NCBI GenBank assembly: GCA_029240775.1 | Contig: JARDZQ010000055.1 | Span: forward strand, 1-7,931 | DNA: 7,931 bases | Direction: 5' to 3' | Origin: Rubrobacteraceae bacterium | GTDB lineage: Bacteria > Actinomycetota > Rubrobacteria > Rubrobacterales > Rubrobacteraceae | Shown: in pieces, positions 1 through 6,019 of the stretch | Layout of the letters: the number at the start of each line of letters is the position of its first letter | Numbering within the stretch: the first letter of the stretch is position 1 | Translations under genes and position numbers: made by a program | Notes under the pieces: model-generated | What the model was told of the DNA's origin: nothing | The model's input: only the letters and a program-made list of their open reading frames with translations | Database searches by the model: none

Positions 1-870
1 CGTGGAACGGGCCAGCTCTCTTACGGCATCTATTCCGGGATGGGTGACGACGCCGCAGGAGTACGGCTTGATGCCGACCCGAAAAGTCTCCCACCTCTCT
101 CCCAGCGCATCCGAGAGTTCTTCGGGAAAGGGGCCGGTAGAGGCGACGTTCAGCAGACCACGCGCCCCCTCGAAGCCCTCACGGCTGGCGGTGTAGCCCT
201 TCCCGGCGAGCAGCGCAGCGAGGATGCCGTTGGCCGCCGCGTTGCCCGTGTGGAGCGATTTGGTCATCGCCCCGAACTGCACGCGCTGTCCCGCGGCCTC
301 TGTGGCGGCGATGGAGAGCGCGTTGTGGGCGGCGCGCTCATCAAGACCGAGGAGCCGCGCGCAGGCCGCCGCGGCGGCCACCGTTCCGGCTGTTCCGGTA
401 ACGTGCCATCCCACGTCGTAATGGGCGGAGCCGAGTGCGAGCGCCGTCCGGCATCCCGCCTCGACGCCGAAAGTGAACGCAGCAAGGAAGTCTCGCCCGC
501 TCGTCCCCTGATTCTCGGCCAGCGGTAGCGCCGCCGCGAGCGTGGGACCGCTAGGGTGGAGGATCGTGGGTAAGTGCGTGTCGTCGAAGTCAAGCACGTG
601 CGACATCACCCCGAAGAGCCGCGCCGCGTTGGTCACCGAGGTCTCGAGGTCGTGTCCGGGTACGCCGGCCTGCGGGTTACCGCCCAACTCGCGAGTTAGT
701 TCCAACAGGATTTCGACCGGGCGGGCTTCCCTGGCCCCCATCGCCACACCCAGGGTATCCAGGATACGCCGCCGGTTCTCGCGGAGCACGCTCTGAGGGA
801 TGGACTCGTATGGATAGTCGGCCACGAACGCGGCCAGTTCCTCGGATGGCAGCCGGTGGTTCTCGCTCAC
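1..870 (-). CDS. MmgE/PrpD family protein (3' end beyond left edge)
   Basis: This reading frame is open from a GTG at 868-870 to the left edge, giving 290 codons with no stop. It is the N-terminal two thirds of a protein family usually about 450 residues long. Family hallmarks are LDFDDTH at residues 93-99, HPSGPT at 105-110, GWHVTGTAG at 154-162, a KSLHTGNAAANG stretch near 204-215, and KPYSCGVVTH at 268-277. The family includes 2-methylcitrate dehydratase, cis-aconitate decarboxylase and many uncharacterised members acting on small di- or tricarboxylic acids in the cytoplasm. The start is supported by GGAGG nine bases upstream and by a GTGA overlap with the SDR stop, which suggests translational coupling. 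It is the last operon gene visible. Family membership is near certain. The substrate is unknown, and nothing here shows it is the propionate-pathway enzyme. Confidence 0.9.
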   Translation of the reverse strand, partial: MSENHRLPSEELAAFVADYPYESIPQSVLRENRRRILDTLGVAMGAREARPVEILLELTRELGGNPQAGVPGHDLETSVTNAARLFGVMSHVLDFDDTHLPTILHPSGPTLAAALPLAENQGTSGRDFLAAFTFGVEAGCRTALALGSAHYDVGWHVTGTAGTVAAAAACARLLGLDERAAHNALSIAATEAAGQRVQFGAMTKSLHTGNAAANGILAALLAGKGYTASREGFEGARGLLNVASTGPFPEELSDALGERWETFRVGIKPYSCGVVTHPGIDAVRELARST

Positions 871-1613
871 AGATACAATCCTCCATTTACGCCGAACGTC
901 TGTCCTGTCACGAAAGCCGCCTCCTCAGAGACCAGGTAGCGGACCATCCCGGAGACGTCTTCGGGCTTCCCGCGCCGGCCTACCGGTATGCTCACTCCTC
1001 TATGGTGCGATGGCTCCGGACCTTCCCTTACCGTGTCGATCACGCCGGGCGCGACGGCATTTACGGTGATGCCACGCGGCGCAAACTCCAACGCTAGCGC
1101 CTTTGTCAGCCCGATCAGGCCAGCCTTCCCCGCGACGACGTGCGCCCTTTGCGGTGCGCCGGTCTGGGCGGCGAGACCGGCGAGGTTCACGATCCTGCCC
1201 CACCCGGAATCCAGCATGTCCGGCAATACCGCCCGGCTACACACGAACGTCCCATCGAGGATGATGTCCAATACCTCACGCCACTCCGCCACCGGCAACT
1301 CCAGGAACGGAGCCTCGCGGCGCACCGCCGCGTTGTTGACCAGCACGTTGACCGGTCCAAGCTCCTCCCGCGCCCGCTCGACGACGCCGCTGATCGCCTC
1401 TTCGTCGCGCACGTCTCCCACCCCAACCATCGCCCGCCGGCCCAGGGAGCGCACCTCCCCGGCTACACCCTCTGCCTCCTCGCGGTTGCGGCGGACCACG
1501 ACGACGACATCCATTCCCCCGGACGCCAGATCCAGCGCGATAGCGCGCCCGATGTTACGCCCCGCGCCCGTTATCATGGCGATTCGTCTCGGACGGCCAG
1601 TCGTATCAGTCAA
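867..1613 (-). CDS. SDR family oxidoreductase with atypical active site
   Basis: This 248-residue protein has the length and fold pattern of a classical short-chain dehydrogenase/reductase of the FabG type. It has the nucleotide-binding TGAGRNIG at residues 15-22, NNAA at 93-96 and the C-terminal IPVGRRGKPEDV region at 209-220. The usual Asn-Ser-Tyr-Lys tetrad is not intact. Aligned by eye with FabG, the Asn position is Ile118, Ser is Gly146 and Tyr is Val159, and only Lys163 remains (AHVVAGK instead of the usual YxxxK). I recall other SDRs with a similar HVV-x-x-K pattern, so this may be a real subfamily rather than decay. The start is a TTG with GAGG six bases upstream; no ATG or GTG fits, since the first ATG lies inside strand beta-1. 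It follows tctA by 41 nt and overlaps the PrpD-like gene by 4 nt. Expected role: NAD(P)-dependent conversion of a hydroxy/keto acid or CoA ester, with the chemistry uncertain. Confidence 0.9.
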   Translation of the reverse strand: MTDTTGRPRRIAMITGAGRNIGRAIALDLASGGMDVVVVVRRNREEAEGVAGEVRSLGRRAMVGVGDVRDEEAISGVVERAREELGPVNVLVNNAAVRREAPFLELPVAEWREVLDIILDGTFVCSRAVLPDMLDSGWGRIVNLAGLAAQTGAPQRAHVVAGKAGLIGLTKALALEFAPRGITVNAVAPGVIDTVREGPEPSHHRGVSIPVGRRGKPEDVSGMVRYLVSEEAAFVTGQTFGVNGGLYL

Positions 1614-1654
1614 CCTCCACCTCGACCTTTCTACGCGTCGCTGATGCGATTAGC

Positions 1655-3166
1655 CTATCGGTCGTCGCGCGTCGACCTCCTCCTGTAGATACTCAGCGCC
1701 AGCGGGGCCGCGATCAGGAGACCGATGATTATCAGCAGCAGCAGGGACATTGAACGCGTGTAGAAGATGCTCAGACCTCCCGAGATGATCAGAGACTGCC
1801 GCAGGGTCTCCTCCGCCAGGGGACCCAGCACGAGCGCGATCACGGTAGCCGCCGGAGAGTAGCCGTACAGCTTCATGAAGAAGCCGATCACCCCGCACCC
1901 CAGCATGATCCAGGTCTCGATGATGCTGCCGTTCACGCTGAAAGTCCCTACGACACACAGCACGATAACGATGGGCACCATGATCCGGGCGGGGATGCGC
2001 GCGATGTTTGCGAAGAGCGGAATCGCGAACACATTCAGAACGACCAGCATCACGTTGCCCAGGTACATGCTGCCGATGAGACCCCACGCGAACTCTGGGT
2101 TCTGCGTCATGAGCAACGGTCCCGGCTGAAGGCCCCACAGCAAGAATGCTCCCAGCAACACAGCCGTGGACGCCGACCCGGGAATCCCGAGCGTCAGCAA
2201 GGGGACCATGGAGCCCGTGCTGGCCGCGTTGTTCGATGATTCCGGGCCTACCAAGCCTGGGAGCGCGCCCTTGCCGAACCTCTCGGGCGTTTGGGAGACG
2301 GTCTTTTCCAAAGAGTAGGACATCAGCGATGCTACTGTCGCTCCAGCGCCTGGAATAACGCCGACCACGAACCCGAGCAAGGACCCTCGCGCCATGGGCC
2401 CTCCGCTCTCCGACCAGTCTTCGCGTTTGGGCCAGAGCTCCGGCCCCCTGCCGCTCACCCGGAAAAAGCCTCTCTCCTCTGTATGCTCGCCCTGGTGGAG
2501 GGTGTAGAGTAGCTCGCCGATACCGAACAGCCCGATAGCCACGGGGATGAAGTTGATCCCGGTGATCAACTCAGGAGATCCGAACGTGTAGCGTTGATCC
2601 CCCGAACCCAGGTCCACCCCGACGGTAGCCAGCGTGAAACCAAAGAGTGCCGAGATCACACCGTAACGCCACTTGCCCCCGGCTATGACGACCAGGGTGA
2701 GCAGACCTATCATCACGACCAGGAAGGTCTCGGAGGGACCGAAGGACTGGGCCAGCCTGGCAAAAGCCGGCGCCAGCACGGTGAGTAGGATGAGCCCGAT
2801 CGTGCCAGCCACGAAGGACCCCACCGCGCAGAGCACCAGAGCCGGCCCCGCACGCCCTTGCTGGGCCAGCGGGTATCCATCGAAGGTGCTTGCGATGGTC
2901 GAGGACTCCCCCGGCGTGTTTATGAGAACCGAGGTGATGGTCCCCCCGAACATGGCTCCGTAGTAGATGGCAGCGAGCATCACGATGGCGCTGGTGGGGT
3001 CCATCGAGAAGGTCAGGGGCAGCAGGATGGCGATACCCGCCGAGGCCCCGAGGCCTGGCATGACGCCGACGACCATCCCCACAAGCACCCCGATGGCGAG
3101 GTACAGGAGGTTGACCGGCGACAGCGCCACCGAGAAACCGTAGATGAGATCCGCGAAAACGTCCAT
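1655..3166 (-). CDS. tctA: Tripartite tricarboxylate transporter, large membrane subunit TctA
   Basis: This 503-residue, very hydrophobic protein has the length and duplicated motifs of the TctA family, the roughly 12-helix subunit that moves the substrate across the membrane using an ion gradient. The first half carries GVMPGLGASAGIAILLP at residues 34-50 and YGAMFGGTITSVLINTPGES at 69-88. The second half repeats the theme with GVIPGAGATVASL at 269-281 and PESSNNAASTGSMVPLLTLG at 308-327, followed by IPGSAS. A charged, non-hydrophobic loop (about 225-260) separates the halves, and a basic tail (YRRRSTRDDR) ends the protein on the probable cytoplasmic side. It starts at ATG with AGG-rich sequence just upstream, 36 nt after tctB. 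Being nested with catabolic genes, it probably imports their substrate. Known systems of this type carry citrate, tricarballylate and aromatic acids such as terephthalate; which applies here is not visible. Confidence 0.97.
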   Translation of the reverse strand: MDVFADLIYGFSVALSPVNLLYLAIGVLVGMVVGVMPGLGASAGIAILLPLTFSMDPTSAIVMLAAIYYGAMFGGTITSVLINTPGESSTIASTFDGYPLAQQGRAGPALVLCAVGSFVAGTIGLILLTVLAPAFARLAQSFGPSETFLVVMIGLLTLVVIAGGKWRYGVISALFGFTLATVGVDLGSGDQRYTFGSPELITGINFIPVAIGLFGIGELLYTLHQGEHTEERGFFRVSGRGPELWPKREDWSESGGPMARGSLLGFVVGVIPGAGATVASLMSYSLEKTVSQTPERFGKGALPGLVGPESSNNAASTGSMVPLLTLGIPGSASTAVLLGAFLLWGLQPGPLLMTQNPEFAWGLIGSMYLGNVMLVVLNVFAIPLFANIARIPARIMVPIVIVLCVVGTFSVNGSIIETWIMLGCGVIGFFMKLYGYSPAATVIALVLGPLAEETLRQSLIISGGLSIFYTRSMSLLLLIIIGLLIAAPLALSIYRRRSTRDDR

Positions 3167-3202
3167 CGTCCTTACCTGGCTCTTCCTCTCCTCGTAGCGG
3201 CC

Positions 3203-3652
3203 CTACCCGGAGAACAGCGCGAACACCCCGCGGGGCAGCGTCGTGTTCAGCCAGACGTCGAACATCAGATAGAGCGAAACCGGCAGGAGGATGCTGAGAA
3301 CGACGTTCGCGATCATGCCCTGCCGGTTGAGCACGTACAACGTCACGAACATGAAGAGCACCATCGCCACCAGCGCTCCAAGAATGCTGAGCATTGCGAC
3401 GAAAGCGATCGTGATCACCGTTACCAGCCCGACCGTACCCCAGTGGTCGCTGGAGGTGTCGTCATCCGCCGGTTCACGAATATCCCGGATCACTGAATAG
3501 AGGCTGACGACGACGAGCATTGTGCCGAGGATTCGCGGGAAGAAACCCGGTCCGATCTGCCCGCTCTCTATCATCATCGGCAGGCCAAAAGCCAGCAGCG
3601 TATACGCGAGCGCGAACGCTAGGAAGGCTCCCGAAAAGGCTGCCCTCGCCAT
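3203..3652 (-). CDS. tctB: Tripartite tricarboxylate transporter, small membrane subunit TctB
   Basis: This small membrane protein (149 residues from the chosen start) has the TctB pattern of four hydrophobic segments, near residues 5-25, 41-55, 72-107 (a long stretch, probably two helices) and 115-133. The family-typical GQIGPGFFPRILG lies at 31-43 after the first segment, and LPRGVF comes near the C terminus. A hydrophilic acidic loop (PADDDTSSDHW) separates segments two and three. I chose the ATG at 3650-3652 because GGAG lies eight bases upstream. A TTG at 3671-3673 would add seven residues and leave only 9 nt to tctC; it has a poorer site with GAGG two bases away. TctB is the weakly conserved partner of TctA in the membrane complex. 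Its position between tctC and tctA matches the usual tctCBA order and strengthens the call. Confidence 0.93.
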   Translation of the reverse strand: MARAAFSGAFLAFALAYTLLAFGLPMMIESGQIGPGFFPRILGTMLVVVSLYSVIRDIREPADDDTSSDHWGTVGLVTVITIAFVAMLSILGALVAMVLFMFVTLYVLNRQGMIANVVLSILLPVSLYLMFDVWLNTTLPRGVFALFSG

Positions 3653-3682
3653 TTTATGTGCTCCGAAGTCCAACGCCTCGAC

Positions 3683-4693
3683 CTATAACGCGCCGGCCTC
3701 TTTCAGGGTCCGCTTCAACTTGGCTTGCGTGTTCGTGAGATAGTCCTCGAACTCCGCGCCCCAAAGCACCTTTTCGATCAGGTCGTTCTCCTTCAGATAC
3801 TGCCTCCATGCCGGCGTCTTGATGGCCTTCTTCATCGTGTCGATCCACCACTGCTGCACTCCCTTGTTGACGCCGGGCGCCAGCACCACGCCTCGAGGCG
3901 TGTTCACGTCTATGTTGTAGCCCAGCTCGTCAAGGGTCGGAACGTCTGGCAGACTACGCATGCGCTCTTTTCCGCTGAACGCGAGAGCCTTCGCATCGCC
4001 TGACTCCACCAGGCCGAGCACCTCCGCCGGATTCGACGCGATCATATCGAGCGCCTCCGACACCAGCGCGCTGATCATCTCCCCCTCGTCGTTGAAGGCT
4101 ACGTACTTCAATTCGAACCCAGCCTGCTGCGACAGGAGCTCCGCCATGATGAAGTCGATGTTGATGGTGGCGATGCCACCGATCGGCAGCGGTTCTTCTT
4201 TGGCGGCGGCGACGAACTCTTCCAGGGAGTCGTAAGGGGAGTCCTCTTTGACGATGAAGAGCGTGTCGTCGATTGCCAGCATGCCTATGGGGGTAAAGCT
4301 CGTGGGTCCCCAGGGCGTATCGGCCGCGAGCGGGGTGGTCATGAAGCTGCCACTCGTGCTAGAGATGTGGTAGGAGTTTCCTTTCTGGTCGTATAGGAAC
4401 CCCCAGCCCCTGGCTCCGTCACCGCCCTCGAGGTTCGTCGCAACGATGTTTTCGGTGTAGAGATCGTTCTTCTGCAGAATTTCGATCAGTTGGCGGGACA
4501 TGATGTCGTTGCCTCCGCCCGGACCGAACGCGATGGTCCAGTTGAGGGTCTGCTGCGGGTAATTCTCCGCGCTTGCGGACTGGGACCCGCCCCCTCCGTG
4601 CGCGCCACAACCGGCGAGCGCGAACGTGTACGCTCCGGCGAGCGCGCCGCCACCTAGTCTCAGAATCTCCCGCCGCGTCAGTGATCTCCTCAT
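3683..4693 (-). CDS. tctC: Tripartite tricarboxylate transporter, substrate-binding lipoprotein TctC
   Basis: This 336-residue protein belongs to the TctC/Bug family of extracytoplasmic solute receptors, which hand carboxylates to TctAB. The N terminus combines a twin-arginine motif (LTRREIL, residues 5-11), a hydrophobic stretch and a lipobox LAGC with the lipidated Cys at 29. A Gly/Ser-rich linker (30-44) follows, so it is probably Tat-exported and then anchored to the outer face of the membrane. The mature part shows the family's ligand loop near 57-67 (GPGGGNDIMSR), the NLEGGDGARG region at 87-96, YVAFNDEGE at 197-205 and the DVPTLDELGY motif at 250-259. The start is an ATG with GGAG seven bases upstream, and a second GGAG directly abuts the ATG. 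It follows an 84-nt gap holding an inverted repeat, which may let it be expressed more strongly than its neighbours. The bound substrate cannot be deduced. Confidence 0.95.
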   Translation of the reverse strand: MRRSLTRREILRLGGGALAGAYTFALAGCGAHGGGGSQSASAENYPQQTLNWTIAFGPGGGNDIMSRQLIEILQKNDLYTENIVATNLEGGDGARGWGFLYDQKGNSYHISSTSGSFMTTPLAADTPWGPTSFTPIGMLAIDDTLFIVKEDSPYDSLEEFVAAAKEEPLPIGGIATINIDFIMAELLSQQAGFELKYVAFNDEGEMISALVSEALDMIASNPAEVLGLVESGDAKALAFSGKERMRSLPDVPTLDELGYNIDVNTPRGVVLAPGVNKGVQQWWIDTMKKAIKTPAWRQYLKENDLIEKVLWGAEFEDYLTNTQAKLKRTLKEAGAL

Positions 4694-4714
4694 CTCCTGT
4701 CTCCTTTCCCCCCT

Positions 4715-4750
4715 GCCGGAGGTTCCGCTTTCCCTGATCCGCCCTCCGGC
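4715..4750 (-). repeat. Inverted repeat in the 84-nt gap before tctC
   Basis: The arms gccggagg (4715-4722) and cctccggc (4743-4750) are perfect 8-bp complements around a 20-nt loop. In the operon transcript this could form a GC-rich stem about 20 nt upstream of the tctC start and just ahead of its ribosome binding site. No U-run follows, so it does not look like an intrinsic terminator. It could be an mRNA processing or stabilising element that boosts the binding-protein gene, or a regulator site. Function is inference. Confidence 0.5.
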
Positions 4751-4777
4751 TCACTTTCACTTACTTTCCGGCTCTTC

Positions 4778-5221
4778 TTATACGGCCTCAGATTCCGCCG
4801 GGGCGAGCGCCCGCCAGGTGCCGTTCGCCACCGCCGCCAGTTGCCCTTCCGCATCGAACATGCGCGACTCGATGTGGGATATGCTCCTGCCTTTTCTGAG
4901 AAATCGGGCCTCGCAACGGGATGCTTCCGTTATCGGACGCAGGAACCTGATGGTCGTGTCGAGCGTCACCGATACGCTGAGGAACTTGTTGCAGAGATGT
5001 CCCATGGACACGTCCATGGCGAACGCGGCGACGCCGCCGTGCAGCGTTCCCTGCGGGTTCCTCATGAAATCTTCGTAAGGAAGCTCAACGAAACAGCGCT
5101 CCGGGTCTTCTCCGTAAGAGACGCGCAGGCCGAAGAAACGCAGGAGGAAGAATCGTTCGAACTCGGGAGAGCTCTGCTCCAGAGCATCGAGAAACCGTCC
5201 ACGCGCCGCTTCCTTGTTCAT
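4778..5221 (-). CDS. PaaI-family hotdog-fold thioesterase
   Basis: This 147-residue protein has the size and core motif of PaaI-type acyl-CoA thioesterases, small cytoplasmic hotdog-fold enzymes that hydrolyse acyl-CoA thioesters. The signature reads NPQGTLHGG at residues 55-63, followed nine residues after His61 by Asp70. This matches the spacing of the Asn, His-Gly-Gly and catalytic Asp in PaaI. A VTLDTTIRFLRP strand-like segment (85-96) and a charged stretch RKGRSISHIESRMFD (109-123) follow, as usual for the fold. The chosen ATG has GAGG five bases upstream. A start 30 codons earlier would run back through the end of the crotonase gene and has no family support. It begins 7 nt after the crotonase stop, so the two are almost certainly co-translated. 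It may release CoA from a pathway product or recover CoA from dead-end thioesters. The acyl substrate is unknown. Confidence 0.92.
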   Translation of the reverse strand: MNKEAARGRFLDALEQSSPEFERFFLLRFFGLRVSYGEDPERCFVELPYEDFMRNPQGTLHGGVAAFAMDVSMGHLCNKFLSVSVTLDTTIRFLRPITEASRCEARFLRKGRSISHIESRMFDAEGQLAAVANGTWRALAPAESEAV

Positions 5222-5228
5222 CGTGGCC

Positions 5229-5411
5229 TCATGAGTAGGTAAAGTTCGGGGGCCGTTTGTCCAGGAACGCCCGGACGCCTTCCTGATAATCCTCGGTGTC
5301 GAAAGACCCATTCCGCAGGCGCAACGTCTCCTCGTCGTCCTCGGCCTGGCCCGACAGGATCAACCGTATGATGTGCTTGGTGCTCCTGACGCTGAACTGC
5401 GCCGCGAGCAT
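5229..5411 (-). CDS. C-terminal crotonase fragment with its own possible start
   Basis: This 60-codon frame encodes the C-terminal region of the crotonase. It includes the VRSTKHIIRLIL helix and the FDTEDYQEGVRAFLDKRPP segment typical of the family end. It begins with an ATG at 5409-5411 that has GGAGGA three bases upstream, so separate initiation after the frame break is conceivable. The fragment lacks the CoA-binding and active-site regions and would not be an enzyme alone. It is listed separately because the ribosome-binding-like sequence falls exactly at the frame junction, and this may be chance. Confidence 0.4.
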   Translation of the reverse strand: MLAAQFSVRSTKHIIRLILSGQAEDDEETLRLRNGSFDTEDYQEGVRAFLDKRPPNFTYS

Positions 5412-6019
5412 ATCTCCTCCGCTAGCTTCCAGGTTTGCTCCTCGACCTCCTCGGGTCCATAGAGCTGGTCGACCAGCCCGATCTCATAGGCCCGGCGAGC
5501 ATCGACCTGACGGCCCGAGAACAGGATGTATTTGCTCTTCGCCGGCCCGACGAGGTCCACGAGTTGTTTAGTTGCGCTCAAGCTGTAGACGAGCCCTAGC
5601 TTGGCGGGTGTGATCCCGAACCGCGCGCTCGTGTCGGAGATGCGGAGGTCGCACGCCAGAGCAACCCCGCAACCGCCGCCGATGCACGGACCTTGCACCA
5701 TCGCGATGGTCGGTTTTCGCATCGAATCGAGAGCCCGTTCGGCCTCGTGGGTAGCCTCGTTGTAGATCCTGGCGCTCTCCGAGTCGGAACGCCGGGCCTC
5801 GAACTCACCTATGTCGGCGCCTGCGGAAAACGCGCTGGAGTCGGCGCCACGTACGAGTAGAACCTTCACGCCCGGGTCCTCTTCCGCCTCCCGGACCAGA
5901 TCCGGAATCGCCTGCCACATCTCGTAGGTGATGGCGTTTCGCTTCCGCGGACGATTGATGACGAGGGTGGCGACCTCGCCCGTTCTTTCGAGATAGAGGT
6001 CTTCCTCGTGGGCTTTCAA
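5229..6019 (-). pseudogene. Enoyl-CoA hydratase/isomerase-like (crotonase) gene, frameshifted near 3' end
   Basis: Together two frames encode a normal-length crotonase of about 262 residues. The first frame (6019 down to 5360) gives residues 1-203, then an unrelated tail (CSRRSSASGAPSTSYG). The proper C terminus (AAQFSVRSTKHIIRL to VRAFLDKRPPNFTYS) lies in another frame ending at 5229. The switch is needed near 5409-5414 and equals a one-base deletion or two-base insertion. The oxyanion-hole segments are present: SAFSAGADIGEF (62-73) and GPCIGGGCG (110-118). The two catalytic glutamates of classical enoyl-CoA hydratase are absent, with Gly118 and Pro138 at those positions by eye. It may therefore belong to a crotonase branch with other chemistry. 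The start is a TTG in a TTGA overlap with the CoA-transferase stop, with GGAGG upstream. The gene could be truly inactivated, split, or intact with a sequencing error. Confidence 0.85.

Noticed and set aside
40..528. Plus-strand frame (162 codons) at the left end
   Set aside because: It is antisense to the MmgE/PrpD-like gene, whose motifs on the minus strand are clear.
988..1644. Plus-strand open frame (218 codons) antisense to the SDR
   Set aside because: Low-complexity Ser/Thr/Arg-rich translation with no recognisable domain; a shadow of the SDR gene.
1650..2138. Minus-strand 162-codon frame inside tctA
   Set aside because: Out of frame with the conserved TctA protein and without any recognisable sequence.
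2858..3496. Plus-strand open frame (212 codons) across tctA and tctB
   Set aside because: It spans two clear minus-strand genes and their gap, and its His/Glu/Arg-rich translation is typical of an antisense shadow.
3653..3673. Upstream TTG start for tctB
   Set aside because: The internal ATG has GGAG at ideal spacing, while the TTG has GAGG only two bases away; the longer form remains possible.
4715..4750. Inverted repeat as an intrinsic terminator between the thioesterase and tctC
   Set aside because: No U-run follows on the minus strand; the downstream bases are G/A-rich and form the tctC ribosome binding site.
5222..5311. Thirty-residue N-terminal extension of the thioesterase
   Set aside because: It overlaps the end of the crotonase in another frame, lies outside the hotdog domain, and the ATG at 5219-5221 has a good ribosome binding site.
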